DNA from: Pontibacter korlensis
Lineage (GTDB): Bacteria > Bacteroidota > Bacteroidia > Cytophagales > Hymenobacteraceae
Assembly: GCF_000973725.1 (NCBI RefSeq)
Contig: NZ_CP009621.1
Span: forward strand, 2,330,501-2,394,500
Length of the DNA: 64,000 bases
Direction: 5' to 3'
The notes under the pieces are model-generated. The model did no database searches and was not told the DNA's origin. It saw only the letters and a list, made by a program, of their open reading frames with translations. Position 1 is the stretch's first letter; every line of letters begins with the position of its first letter. This document shows positions 8,589 to 17,435 of the stretch, one piece after another. The translations under genes and the position numbers were made by a program.

Positions 8589-9686
8589 ATGATTGGATAC
8601 AGATTCACTGATTATATACCTCCCCAGGATGATAAGCCAGGTTTTGAGTCGCTGCTGAAGATCTTTATGCAGCTGATAACCATTACCTCAGGCGACGTGG
8701 GAGAGGCTCTGAATTGGCTTAGTTCGCTGGACAAGCAGTATAACCTGACTGGCGACGAATATGGTATAGGCGACTTTATTGAAGACCTGAAGAAGAAGGG
8801 CTACCTGGATGAAAACCCACAGGAGCGAGGAGCCTTTCAGCTTACAGCTAAGAGCGAGCAAAGTATACGCCGCAGTGCTTTGGAGGAGATTTTCGGAAAA
8901 CTCAAGAAAGGCGGCAAGGGAAGCCATGCTACACCGCACACTGGCATCGGCGACGAGACTAGCACTGACCGCCGCGAGTACCGCTTCGGCGATACGCTGG
9001 AGCAGATCTCTATGACGGAGTCGCTACGAAATGCCCAGATAAACCACGGCATTGGTGACCTGCAGCTGACAGAGCAGGACCTGGAGGTAACCGAGACAGA
9101 GCATAAAACACAGGCCTCCACGGTACTGATGATAGACATCTCGCACTCTATGATTCTGTATGGGGAAGACCGTATCACTCCGGCCAAAAAAGTAGCCATG
9201 GCACTGGCTGAGCTTATTAAGCAGAAGTACCCAAAGGATACGCTGGATGTGATCGTGTTTGGCAACGATGCCTGGCAGATCGAAATAAAGGACTTGCCAT
9301 ACCTGGAAGTAGGACCATATCATACCAATACCGTAGCTGGACTGGAGCTGGCCATGGACATTCTGCGCAAGCGCAAAACACAGAACAAGCAGATTTTTAT
9401 GATCACCGATGGTAAGCCAACCTGTTTAAAAGAAGGTTTACGCTACTATAAAAACAGCTTTGGGCTGGACCGTAAGGTGGTAAATAAAACGCTGAACCTG
9501 GCTGCCCAGTGCCGTCGCCTGAAGATCCCAATTACCACATTTATGATCGCTTCAGACCCATACCTGCAGCAATTCGTAGACGAGTTTACGAAAGTAAATA
9601 ACGGGCAAGCCTACTACAGCAGCCTAAAAGGATTAGGGCACCTGGTGTTCCGCGACTACGGCCGCAATCGCAAAAAGAGTTTTTAG
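8589..9686 (+). CDS. VWA domain protein partnered with a MoxR-type ATPase
   Basis: A 365-residue protein with a helical N-terminal region (about 1-110) and a von Willebrand factor A domain from about residue 175. The metal-ion-dependent adhesion site is complete: DISHS with Asp183, Ser185 and Ser187, a Thr near 246-248 (YHTNTVAG) and Asp274 in MITDGKPT. No signal peptide or membrane helix is seen, so it is cytoplasmic. The next gene encodes a chelatase/MoxR-like AAA ATPase; such pairs act together in metal insertion or protein remodelling. What this pair works on is not known from the sequence. The genes are separated by 147 bases that contain a dispersed repeat. Confidence 0.88.
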   Translation: MIGYRFTDYIPPQDDKPGFESLLKIFMQLITITSGDVGEALNWLSSLDKQYNLTGDEYGIGDFIEDLKKKGYLDENPQERGAFQLTAKSEQSIRRSALEEIFGKLKKGGKGSHATPHTGIGDETSTDRREYRFGDTLEQISMTESLRNAQINHGIGDLQLTEQDLEVTETEHKTQASTVLMIDISHSMILYGEDRITPAKKVAMALAELIKQKYPKDTLDVIVFGNDAWQIEIKDLPYLEVGPYHTNTVAGLELAMDILRKRKTQNKQIFMITDGKPTCLKEGLRYYKNSFGLDRKVVNKTLNLAAQCRRLKIPITTFMIASDPYLQQFVDEFTKVNNGQAYYSSLKGLGHLVFRDYGRNRKKSF

Positions 9687-9734
9687 AGTTAGAAAGCTTA
9701 GGAGTTATAGAGTTAAGCATTCACATAACTCAGG

Positions 9735-9771
9735 AAGTTCCCCTCCTCGGAGGGTTAGGGATGGGTTTACA
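9735..9771. repeat. dispersed palindromic repeat, copy 2 (inverted relative to copy 1)
   Basis: The reverse complement matches the unit at 5600-5633 over almost its whole length with a few substitutions and one-base indels; the core here is CCCTCCTCGGAGGG. It sits between the VWA and ATPase genes and is followed by an AT-rich tract built of AACAATTTAAC-like units. Confidence 0.6.
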
Positions 9772-9833
9772 CGAAAAGGTCAACAATTTAACCACCCAAC
9801 AATTCAGCAATTTAATTACTGATAACTGTACAC

Positions 9834-11357
9834 ATGAACTACAGAGACATACCAGCCGAGAAGCTACAACAGATAAAAACACTGGGCCAGCTGAAAGCTG
9901 CCGGTTACGAGCCAGAAACCGTGAAGCAGGAGCTGCGCCGCAACCTGATCAAAAAGCTACAGAACAAAGAAGAGATATTTCCGGGCATTTGGGGTTATGA
10001 AGAAACCGTAATTCCGGATATGCAGCGTGCTATACTTTCGATGCACCACATTAATTTGCTGGGGCTTAGGGGGCAGGCTAAAACACGTATTGCCCGCCAA
10101 ATGATAGACCTGCTGGATGAGTACATACCTGTGGTGCAAGGTTCCGAGCTGAACGACGATCCGCTTCATCCACTTTCGCGCTACGCCAAGGATGTAGTAC
10201 ACGAGCATGGCGATGATACGCCAATCACGTGGTTGCACCGCTCTGAACGCTATACCGAGAAACTGGCTACACCTGATGTGTCGGTAGCAGACCTTATTGG
10301 TGATGCTGATCCGATAAAAGCAGCTACGCTAAAGCTGCCGTACTCTGATGAGCGCGTGATTCACTTTGGCCTGATACCTCGCTCCCACCGTGGCATATTT
10401 GTAATAAACGAGCTGCCCGATTTGCAGGCGCGCATACAGGTGGCGCTGTTTAATATTCTGCAGGAAGGTGACATTCAGATACGCGGTTTCAAAGTACGTA
10501 TGCCGCTGGATATCCAGTTTGTATTTACTGCCAACCCTGAAGACTACACCAACCGTGGCTCTATTGTAACGCCGCTGAAGGACCGTATCGACTCCCAAAT
10601 CATCACGCACTACCCTAAAACCATTGAAACAGGTAAGAAGATTACCAAGCAGGAGGCGAAGGTGAAAGAGGGACAGCACCAGCTTGTGCAAACCAACGAC
10701 ATTATTGGTGACCTGATAGAGCAAGTAGCATTTGAGGCGCGCGAGAGCGAGTATGTAGATGCCAAGAGCGGTGTCTCGGCTAGATTAACTATCTCTGCTT
10801 TTGAGAACCTGCTGAGCGCTGCTGAGCGCCGTGCCTTGATGAACGGAGAGCGCAAAACATACGTGCGTGTATCAGACTTCCTGAATACAATTCCGTCTGT
10901 AACGGGTAAAGTGGAGCTGGTGTATGAAGGCGAGCAGGAGGGGGCCGGCCATGTGGCGCAGGTGCTGATGGGTAAAGCTATCCGTACACAGTTCCTGAAG
11001 TACTTTCCTGACCCGGATAAAGCCAAGAAAGCCAAAGAGGGGAACCCTTATAAGAAAATAACCGACTGGTTTGGCGACGGTAATACCATAGATATACTAA
11101 ATGACGCATCTGCGGACGAGTATAAAGCTGCCCTGCAAAGTATACCTGGTCTAACAGAATTGGTAGAAAAGCAGCTGCCGAAGGTGAAGGGCGATGAGAA
11201 GCTGTTTATGATGGAATTTGCTTTACATGGCCTGGCAGAGCATAGCCAATTAAGTAAAAATCGTCTTAGCACTGGCTTGCAGTTCAAAGACCTGCTCAGT
11301 GGTATGTTTACCATGCCAAGCTTCGGAGATGAGGAAGAGGACGATGACCAGTTTTAA
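9834..11357 (+). CDS. MoxR/magnesium-chelatase-type AAA+ ATPase
   Basis: A 507-residue AAA+ ATPase of the MoxR/ChlI clade. Walker A is GLRGQAKT at residues 77-84 with the Ala-Lys-Thr ending typical of MoxR proteins. Walker B is GIFVINE at 187-193, where Asn192 stands in place of the usual Asp. Sensor 1 is FTANPED with Asn234. An extra C-terminal region of about 200 residues ends in the acidic tail EEEDDDQF. The upstream VWA gene is its likely partner. Databases often label such proteins magnesium chelatase, but no tetrapyrrole genes are nearby, so that substrate is not supported. A bidirectional terminator follows. Confidence 0.88.
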   Translation: MNYRDIPAEKLQQIKTLGQLKAAGYEPETVKQELRRNLIKKLQNKEEIFPGIWGYEETVIPDMQRAILSMHHINLLGLRGQAKTRIARQMIDLLDEYIPVVQGSELNDDPLHPLSRYAKDVVHEHGDDTPITWLHRSERYTEKLATPDVSVADLIGDADPIKAATLKLPYSDERVIHFGLIPRSHRGIFVINELPDLQARIQVALFNILQEGDIQIRGFKVRMPLDIQFVFTANPEDYTNRGSIVTPLKDRIDSQIITHYPKTIETGKKITKQEAKVKEGQHQLVQTNDIIGDLIEQVAFEARESEYVDAKSGVSARLTISAFENLLSAAERRALMNGERKTYVRVSDFLNTIPSVTGKVELVYEGEQEGAGHVAQVLMGKAIRTQFLKYFPDPDKAKKAKEGNPYKKITDWFGDGNTIDILNDASADEYKAALQSIPGLTELVEKQLPKVKGDEKLFMMEFALHGLAEHSQLSKNRLSTGLQFKDLLSGMFTMPSFGDEEEDDDQF

Positions 11358-11373
11358 GTATAACTAAGCTGAT

Positions 11374-11416
11374 AAAGTAAAAAGGCAGGAGAGGAATTCT
11401 CCTGCCTTTTTACTTT
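11374..11416. terminator. bidirectional intrinsic terminator
   Basis: Perfect 19-base-pair stem (AAAGTAAAAAGGCAGGAGA and its complement) with a 5-base loop, between the ATPase gene and the convergent small gene. A and T runs on both flanks suit both strands. The right arm overlaps the stop codon of the minus-strand gene. Confidence 0.92.
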
Positions 11417-11708
11417 ATTCCTCTTCCAGTAGGGCGCTGGCTATACTTTGCCATTCTTCTTCCAGCGTTTGCTGCGGCCGTTTTTTGCCTGCCCTGCGGT
11501 ACCAGTAGTCGGCATTCCAGTTGTCCCCTTCTTTGCGGTGCAGGTAGGCATGTATCCAGGCGGCATTCTGGTCGGGCAAGTCTTGTATGAGCACATGTGC
11601 CTTGTCCCAGTCACCCTTCGCGTCATGCCACAATGCCTGCAGGTATAAAGAGGCTTCTGAAGGAGGAGCGCTAGAGCTTATACTTTGTTGAAAGGAGGTA
11701 AAGTTCAT
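11415..11708 (-). CDS. conserved small hypothetical protein
   Basis: A 97-residue soluble protein without signal peptide. It is rich in Trp, His and Ala, with the segment NAAWIHAYLHRKEGDNWNADYW (given here as NAAWIHAYLHR then KEGDNWNADYW) around residues 48-69, which reads like a single TPR-like helical hairpin. Similar short proteins occur widely in Cytophagia, to my memory without known function. The ATG at 11708 is nine bases past the stop of the 180-residue gene upstream on the same strand, so the two probably form an operon. Confidence 0.75.
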   Translation of the reverse strand: MNFTSFQQSISSSAPPSEASLYLQALWHDAKGDWDKAHVLIQDLPDQNAAWIHAYLHRKEGDNWNADYWYRRAGKKRPQQTLEEEWQSIASALLEEE

Positions 11709-11717
11709 GGGTAAGAT

Positions 11718-12260
11718 TTATCTTATATCTAGTTTTAACTGAATAGGCTTCGACTCATCTTCATGAGTGAAAAGGAGTGAAACCTGCTCGTTTCCTATCA
11801 GAAGCCCTGTGCATCTCTCGTTTGCTTCAAACTCTTCGACAGATATCAGGTGCTTCATCCAAATTTGCTTAAAATCATCACCTAAAAGAGCAACCATATT
11901 TTTGAGCTCACTACTGTTCCCGTCTATCCTAAGCTTTTTACCTGTTTTTGAATTATAAAAGTTAGTAAGGTTCAAGTTTAAAGAGTCGTCTACAATCTGT
12001 TCATTGCTATGTTCTGTTCCAGATAAAGGTAGAATCAGTGTTGTCGCATGCAGTTCTGCCTTATCTGCAGGTAGATAAGAAATTATATTTTCAGTAAAAT
12101 GATTTATGAGAATGAGAAAATTCTCATGGCTAACTGTGATGACAGAATAGTGTATCTTAGGTTCATCTCTAGTTAAATGTAAATCGAGTAAACCTGAAGC
12201 ATTACCAAAGGAAATTGTAGCGTGTATGCCTTTACTTAGGAACGAACATCCAAGTGACAT
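11718..12260 (-). CDS. hypothetical protein
   Basis: A 180-residue protein I do not recognise. It has no signal peptide or clear membrane helix and is a mix of hydrophobic strands and charged loops, ending QVSLLFTHEDESKPIQLKLDIR (read as QVSLLFTHEDES plus a strand). Base composition is more AT-rich than its neighbours, which hints at recent acquisition or relaxed constraint. It lies just upstream of the 97-residue gene on the same strand. The start ATG at 12260 has no alternative nearby. No homology-based function can be offered. Confidence 0.6.
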   Translation of the reverse strand: MSLGCSFLSKGIHATISFGNASGLLDLHLTRDEPKIHYSVITVSHENFLILINHFTENIISYLPADKAELHATTLILPLSGTEHSNEQIVDDSLNLNLTNFYNSKTGKKLRIDGNSSELKNMVALLGDDFKQIWMKHLISVEEFEANERCTGLLIGNEQVSLLFTHEDESKPIQLKLDIR

Positions 12261-12452
12261 TTTGTTACCCTGAATAAATAACCATAAATCTTTATTGATA
12301 TTTATCCTTTTAATTTATCTCTCCATATTAGTTTTATATCTACACCACCACCATTCCCCGTTTTTCTTTTACCAAACTTTACAAAATTGTGGCTTAGTAA
12401 CAGATATCCCACCGACTTATGCTAATCCCCGAAATCCAGGATTTAACATCTA

Positions 12453-12986
12453 TCAAAAACTGTACCCTGCTGAAGCGCCAAACTGCTGAGCCAGAAAGCC
12501 TGCGCTGCTAAGTAAAGGAGTCCAGCTGAGCCGAAACATGAAGCCTTCTTCTATGGGTTGAAAGCGGTACCCAAGATTCAGATAGCCATTGGTATTCCAC
12601 CCGTTCTTTTCTATGAATTCAGGTTTTGTTGGGCTGTAGATATCCGTTTCAGCATAAAAAGGTGCCAAGCCTATACCTGCTTCGAATGAGCTGCGACTTT
12701 CGCCAGAAAGGTAGTTTACTCCTGCAGGAAAAGCGACTACACCCATAATCTTGTTCTCAGCGTCATTATTGAAAGTACCTGTAAAGATGCCTCCTATGCC
12801 GATACGTAAGCCAAACCCATTATTTGCTCCTTTCTTAAGACGCATATCATAGTTAACTGTGCCATGCAGGCCTTGCCCAAAAGCTTCTACAAAGACTGCC
12901 TTTTTGTAGCTATCTGATGCTAATGATTGAGCTTGCACCTGGCAAGTAAGGCCAACAAGCAGAAGTAACAAGAGTCGTGTTTTCAT
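12453..12986 (-). CDS. outer-membrane beta-barrel-like protein
   Basis: A 177-residue exported protein. With ATG at 12986 it begins MKTRLLLLLLVGLTCQVQAQ, a clean type I signal peptide cleaved after QAQ. The mature part alternates polar and hydrophobic residues with many glycines (GFGLRIGIGGIFTG, LNLGYRF) and ends in GASAGYSF with a terminal Phe, as expected of an outer-membrane barrel. The frame is open upstream to 13079, but that stretch is unlike coding sequence. Function unknown. The 190 bases after its stop hold nothing I can name. Confidence 0.72.
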   Translation of the reverse strand: MKTRLLLLLLVGLTCQVQAQSLASDSYKKAVFVEAFGQGLHGTVNYDMRLKKGANNGFGLRIGIGGIFTGTFNNDAENKIMGVVAFPAGVNYLSGESRSSFEAGIGLAPFYAETDIYSPTKPEFIEKNGWNTNGYLNLGYRFQPIEEGFMFRLSWTPLLSSAGFLAQQFGASAGYSF

Positions 12987-13226
12987 AGAGCTAATCAGTA
13001 CAAACGAGAAGAAAGTATAGCTATGGGCTAGATGAGGACTAGCACATTTTGATGTATATTCTGGTAGAGCAAAAAGCATAAAGCTACTGAGTTACTTACG
13101 CCTGTTGCATATAGCTAAATGAATATAAGCAAGTTGTAGAGGATTAGCAAATAAGATAACCTGCGGGTGCCAGCTCTTCCTGATACCTCCTAAAACATAA
13201 TATCAGCAAAAACAGTAGCCTTAGGC

Positions 13227-13961
13227 ATGGAAAACTACGTGTCTATTTGGCCGGTGGTAATACTGGCTTTAATACATTTCTTTGGAACAAGGCTGAGGTT
13301 TTTAGCAGGTGTGCCGCGCAGTATCTGGTTGTCGGGTGCGGGCGGAGTTTCGGTGGCTTATGTTTTTCTGCACCTGTTCCCGGAGCTCAGTGAGGGGCAG
13401 GAGCATGTGGAGCAACTTAACGTGGCCGAAACCTTCCTGAGCCACCATGTGTACCTGGTAGCCCTGATTGGCCTAGCCGTGTTCTATGGGCTGGAGCGGA
13501 TTGTGGTGGAGCAACGGTATCAGCAGAAGAAAAAAGAGCATGTAGAGCCGCGACATGAGCAGGGTTTTTTCTGGCTGCACATTGGCTCCTTTGCCATCTA
13601 CAATGCCTTAATAGGCTACATCCTGTTCCAGCGGGAAGAGGAGTCTTTGCAGAACCTGCTGTTGTTTTCGGTGGCCATGGCGCTGCATTTTATAGTGAAC
13701 GACTTCGGATTGCAGGAGCACCATAAAAATAGCTACCGGCGCTATGGGCGCTGGGTGTTGGTGGCTGCCTTGATAATGGGCTGGGGTATTGGCTTTGTAG
13801 TAGAGCTGCCAGAGGCTTTGGTGGCCCTAGTGTTGGCCTTTGTGGGAGGCGGCGTAATTCTGAACGTACTGAAGGAGGAGCTGCCCAAAGAGCGCGAAAG
13901 CCGCTACTGGGCCTTCGCGCTCGGGGCAGGTCTATATGCTATTTTATTGTTATCTCTGTAG
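13227..13961 (+). CDS. multi-pass membrane protein, ZIP-transporter-like
   Basis: A 244-residue integral membrane protein with about seven to eight hydrophobic segments. His- and Glu-bearing helices such as SVAYVFLHLFPELSEGQEH and ALHFIVNDFGLQEHH recall the metal-binding helices of ZIP transporters, and the last two helices (VGGGVILNVLKEELPKE) resemble the ZIP C-terminus. The typical ZIP HxxxE arrangements are only partly kept, so assignment to that family is tentative. Its 3' end overlaps the convergent symporter gene by 23 bases. Confidence 0.72.
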   Translation: MENYVSIWPVVILALIHFFGTRLRFLAGVPRSIWLSGAGGVSVAYVFLHLFPELSEGQEHVEQLNVAETFLSHHVYLVALIGLAVFYGLERIVVEQRYQQKKKEHVEPRHEQGFFWLHIGSFAIYNALIGYILFQREEESLQNLLLFSVAMALHFIVNDFGLQEHHKNSYRRYGRWVLVAALIMGWGIGFVVELPEALVALVLAFVGGGVILNVLKEELPKERESRYWAFALGAGLYAILLLSL

Positions 13962-15243
13962 GCGGGTGTAGCTGCCCCTCAGTGCGTGCCACCATCATCG
14001 ATACAGTAGCATCGCCGGTTACGTTAACAGTGGTGCGCAGCATATCCAGAATACGGTCTGGAGCAAGTATAAGGGCAATACCCTCTATCGGTATACCTGC
14101 CTGTTGCAGCACAATGACCAGCATCACAATACCGGCACCAGGCACCGCTGCAGCTCCAATAGAGGCCAAGGTGGCTGTCATTACTATTCCCAGCTGTGCT
14201 GTCAGGCTTAGGTCGATGCCGTAGGCCTGGGCTATAAATACTGCAGCAACAGCTTGGTAAAGGCTGGTGCCGTCCATATTGATCGTGGCACCCAGAGGTA
14301 GTACAAAGCTGGTGATCTCTTTATTAATGCCGAGGTTTTTCTCCGCGCACTCCATGGTTACCGGTAGTGTAGCAGCACTGGAAGAAGTAGAGAAAGCCAG
14401 CATCTGGGCCGGGAAAATACCTTTCAGGAAGTGCTTGTACTTTGTTTTGCCTACTGTCATGACAAGTACCGGGTAAACAAGTAGTATCATGAACAGCAAG
14501 CCGATAGTTACCACAATACAGTAGTAGCCAAGCACCAGCAGTAGTTCTACAGCGGCACCCGGGTCGTTGCCGGCAAACTCTACCACCAAGCCTGCCAGTA
14601 GGGCAAATACGCCATAAGGCGCCGCCATCATAATAATATCAACAATCTTAAGTATAGCCAGGTTAAGCCCCTCAAAGAAATCATTAACAGGGGCAGCCTT
14701 GTCCGGAGGAATCATGATCAGGGCTATACCGAATAGCAGGGCAAAGAAAATGATTTGCAGCATACTGCCATTGTTGGTCATAGACTTGAAGATATTGTCA
14801 GGAACAATATCAACGAGCGGCTGCAGCGGGCCTTGCTGCTCTACAGCGGCAGCGGCCGAAGACCTTTGGGTGGTGGTAGAGGCAAACTGCTCTTTAAATT
14901 CTTCCCGTTTCTCAGGAGAGAAAGCCTTTCCGGGCTCAAACACATTTACTAACACAAGACCGAAAAGCACTGCCAGCACCGTTGTACCTAAATAGATGCC
15001 TATGGTTTTAGAGCCGATGCGGGAGAGTCTGCTAACATCGCTGAGGCTGGAAACTCCCGTAATTAGCGAGACGAGCACCAGTGGCACAGCAATAAGTTTA
15101 AGCAGGTTGATAAAGATGGTGCCGAAGGGGCTGATCCAGTCAAGGGTGAAGTCGACCAGGCCAAGTGAGCTGGCTAACATCCCCCATAGTACGCCTAAGG
15201 CCATACCTATCAGGATTTGCCAGTGTAAAGCAAGATTCTTCAT
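13939..15243 (-). CDS. dicarboxylate/amino acid:cation symporter (DAACS family)
   Basis: Inner-membrane symporter of the GltP/GltT family taking up glutamate, aspartate or C4-dicarboxylates with Na+ or H+. The 434 residues are normal length. The substrate and ion-binding signatures are clear: the serine-rich hairpin FSTSSSAATLPVTMEC, then LPLGATINMDGTSLYQ (NMDGT motif) and later a GAAAVPGAGIVML hairpin. I chose ATG 15243 (MKNLALHWQILIGM); a longer frame to 15267 exists. A promoter with both boxes lies at 15346-15373. Substrate specificity cannot be read from sequence alone. Confidence 0.93.
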   Translation of the reverse strand: MKNLALHWQILIGMALGVLWGMLASSLGLVDFTLDWISPFGTIFINLLKLIAVPLVLVSLITGVSSLSDVSRLSRIGSKTIGIYLGTTVLAVLFGLVLVNVFEPGKAFSPEKREEFKEQFASTTTQRSSAAAAVEQQGPLQPLVDIVPDNIFKSMTNNGSMLQIIFFALLFGIALIMIPPDKAAPVNDFFEGLNLAILKIVDIIMMAAPYGVFALLAGLVVEFAGNDPGAAVELLLVLGYYCIVVTIGLLFMILLVYPVLVMTVGKTKYKHFLKGIFPAQMLAFSTSSSAATLPVTMECAEKNLGINKEITSFVLPLGATINMDGTSLYQAVAAVFIAQAYGIDLSLTAQLGIVMTATLASIGAAAVPGAGIVMLVIVLQQAGIPIEGIALILAPDRILDMLRTTVNVTGDATVSMMVARTEGQLHPPTEITIK

Positions 15244-15345
15244 ACGTAGTAGTAGCAGGCGGCACAACCGCTATAGCAGTATCCGCTTCTCTAACAGTTT
15301 TTTTAATGGTGATACAGTGCCTGATACTTAGCGTATAAGGGCAGG

Positions 15346-15373
15346 CAAAGTTATATTCCCGTGAGGGCGCCAA
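15346..15373 (-). promoter_or_regulatory. Bacteroidota promoter for the DAACS symporter
   Basis: On the minus strand a TTG (15371-15373), a 17-base spacer and TAACTTTG (15346-15353), matching the -33/-7 pattern. It implies a leader of about 100 bases before ATG 15243. Confidence 0.6.
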
Positions 15374-15492
15374 ACGGCTGTTAGGTAAAAATAAGCATAA
15401 TTAGGCAGGAACAGGAGGTTGTGTGGCAATTATTTAAGTTATAATTGCTATTGTGCAATAGTAATAAACAGGTGAATGGCTAGAAAAGAGAA

Positions 15493-15523
15493 AAGCCAGC
15501 CCTAGCTTTCTAGGTACTGGCTT
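15493..15523 (-). terminator. intrinsic terminator of the cyclophilin gene
   Basis: Outer stem AAGCCAG/CTGGCTT and inner stem CCTAG/CTAGG; on the minus strand it is followed by TTTTCTCTTTTC. Confidence 0.8.
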
Positions 15524-15551
15524 GATAATTAAGTCAGAAGATAGGTAAGGA

Positions 15552-16010
15552 TTACTCCTCGTTCACTACAATCTTCTCGATGCGGTCGTTAGCCCGGATC
15601 TGATCAATTACGTCTACACCTTCCACCACTTTACCGAATACAGTGTGGTTGCGGTCCAGGTGAGCAGTGTTATTGCGGCTATGGCAAATAAAGAACTGCG
15701 AGCCACCAGTGTTACGGCCAGCGTGAGCCATGCTCAACACGCCACGATCATGGTATTGGTTCTCACCAGTCAGTTCGCAATCAATCTTGTAGCCTGGGCC
15801 ACCTGTGCCAGGTACACCTTTAGCGCCCTCACGGGTGTTAGGGCAGCCACCCTGAATCACGAAGTCAGGAATAACACGGTGAAAAGTAAGGCCATCGTAG
15901 AAGCCATCTTTAGCCAGCTTCACAAAGTTATTAACAGTATTAGGAGCGTCCTTCTCATAGAATTCAACTTTCATTACTCCTTTGGCAGTATGGATTTCTG
16001 CAGTTTTCAT
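15552..16010 (-). CDS. peptidylprolyl isomerase, cyclophilin type
   Basis: Cytoplasmic cyclophilin of 152 residues that catalyses cis-trans isomerisation of X-Pro bonds. Active-site motifs are intact: [13 protein letters not shown] with the catalytic Arg, [19 protein letters not shown] and [12 protein letters not shown]. No signal peptide, so this is the cytosolic type. A TACTTTTG -7 box on the minus strand at 16049-16056 lies about 40 bases upstream of the ATG. Monocistronic, with a hairpin terminator after it. Confidence 0.95.
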   Translation of the reverse strand: MKTAEIHTAKGVMKVEFYEKDAPNTVNNFVKLAKDGFYDGLTFHRVIPDFVIQGGCPNTREGAKGVPGTGGPGYKIDCELTGENQYHDRGVLSMAHAGRNTGGSQFFICHSRNNTAHLDRNHTVFGKVVEGVDVIDQIRANDRIEKIVVNEE

Positions 16011-16156
16011 GTACAGTTCTGATTTAGCTTAAACATTGATACAGATAACAAAAGTACGCAATTTATAGTTTAAGAGAGCTATAAGCCAAGCTTAACTCAG
16101 TAGTAGGGGTGGCACTGGCTTAAGTAATTTTACATGCACAAGTAAACCCACATACT

Positions 16157-16831
16157 ATGAAAACAATAAAAGTAATGGCATATGCCTTAGCCATTTGCTG
16201 TAGCACAGCGCTAGCAAGCTGTGGCACAAATGAAGAGAATGCGAATAACGAGGCCCAAAGAGAAGCAGGTACCAACTTACGTGAGGAGCCTGGCTCTCGT
16301 GGAACAAACCAGAACACCCCTGGTAAGCAGGCCAGGGAAGGAGAGCTAGGAAACGATCCAGTAGATGCCTCCATGACAGGATCCCGCATAGGTGGAAACG
16401 TGATGGTGCCTTCTAAAAATATAGTAGAAAACATCAACGCTAACGAGAAGCTACAAGTACTTGCCGCGGCTGTGAACCAGGCAGAGATGGTAAAAACACT
16501 GAATGGAAGCGGTCCTTATACTGTTTTTGCACCTCAAAGCGAAGCATTTAAGCAGATGCAAAACGGCGGGATTGAAAAAATGGTAGAGGGCGGTAATAGC
16601 CAGCAACTGACCTCGTTGCTGCAAAACCATGTAGTGGCCGGTAAACTTACAGCCGCCGATTTAACAGATGGTGCTACGCTGAAAACATTGGGTGGGCAGC
16701 AGCTAAGCGTTACGAAGAAAGGTAACGATATATTGGTGAACGGTGCAAAAGTGGTGGAAGCCGATGGTATGAGCACTAACGGGGTGATACATGTGGTAGA
16801 AAAGGTGCTGGTAAAGCAGCAGGCACAGTAA
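16157..16831 (+). CDS. fasciclin-domain lipoprotein
   Basis: A 224-residue exported lipoprotein. The signal peptide ends in a lipobox LASC with the modified Cys at residue 22. A low-complexity Asn/Glu/Gly linker (about 23-90) leads to one FAS1 domain (about 92-222), recognised by SGPYTVFAPQSEAF, LLQNHVVAGKL and the final GVIHVVEKVL. FAS1 domains usually mediate adhesion or matrix interaction; the precise role is unknown. Followed by a strong terminator. Confidence 0.92.
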   Translation: MKTIKVMAYALAICCSTALASCGTNEENANNEAQREAGTNLREEPGSRGTNQNTPGKQAREGELGNDPVDASMTGSRIGGNVMVPSKNIVENINANEKLQVLAAAVNQAEMVKTLNGSGPYTVFAPQSEAFKQMQNGGIEKMVEGGNSQQLTSLLQNHVVAGKLTAADLTDGATLKTLGGQQLSVTKKGNDILVNGAKVVEADGMSTNGVIHVVEKVLVKQQAQ

Positions 16832-16853
16832 GCTGATTTCAGAAGATAAGATC

Positions 16854-16898
16854 AGGAAGGGCAGGTATCAGAAAATACCTGCCCTTCCTTGCTTTGGT
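16854..16898 (+). terminator. intrinsic terminator of the fasciclin gene
   Basis: Perfect 15-base-pair stem AGGAAGGGCAGGTAT and complement, 6-base loop, then TGCTTTGGTTT. Confidence 0.88.
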
Positions 16899-17021
16899 TT
16901 AGATAGCTTATCAAGTTCAGTGTCTGTTTAATTCAGAAAGGATTTGTGGCGTCGGTTAAACTTCTTTATACAATAATGTATAGTTTTACAGCATAAACTA
17001 ATCTGAGAATTAAGACAGTAC

Positions 17022-17432
17022 ATGAAGTTACACAGCGATGGCCTATGTGAGTTGGAGTATGATGCCGCTACAGATATACTTACTGCCCGATGGCTCCAAA
17101 GCAAAACGTCCACACTAGCCGAACTAAGTTATACGATGCAGGTCTTGCTAGATACCATTCGCAACTATGACATAAAGCGGCTACTAATTGATGCACACGA
17201 GGATGTGGAAGGGGTTTCGGATGTTGAGTACGTAGACTTGAATGTAGAATTTGCGAAAAAGCTTGTTCAGACACGCCTGCAGAAGATTGCCCGCTTAGGT
17301 AATCCAAACCACAACCGTGAGAATTTTATAGAAGCGCTGGCGGAGGACTTACTGGCACAGCCTACCACCTTGGTCGCGTTTCAGAACTTTACTGACGAAA
17401 GAAGCGCCATACAGTGGCTGCTGCATGACTAA
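17022..17432 (+). CDS. conserved hypothetical protein (STAS-like fold suggested)
   Basis: A 136-residue cytoplasmic protein. The pattern of strands and helices (CELEYDAATDILTARWLQ, then LLIDAHEDVEG, then VAFQNFTDERSAIQWL at the end) resembles the SpoIIAA/STAS-like small proteins common in Bacteroidota, though no signature motif proves it. It ends three bases before the stop of the convergent rsgA gene. Function unknown. Confidence 0.75.
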   Translation: MKLHSDGLCELEYDAATDILTARWLQSKTSTLAELSYTMQVLLDTIRNYDIKRLLIDAHEDVEGVSDVEYVDLNVEFAKKLVQTRLQKIARLGNPNHNRENFIEALAEDLLAQPTTLVAFQNFTDERSAIQWLLHD

Positions 17433-17435
17433 ACT

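Noticed and set aside
9772-9833. AT-rich AACAATTTAAC-like units, similar to tracts at 3114-3160 and 4320-4395
   Set aside because: Low-complexity intergenic sequence common in this kind of genome; units are too irregular to call a tandem repeat.
11448-11648. Plus-strand frame opposite the 97-residue gene
   Set aside because: Starts inside the terminator region and reads as a hydrophobic shadow frame; the minus-strand gene has the better operon context.
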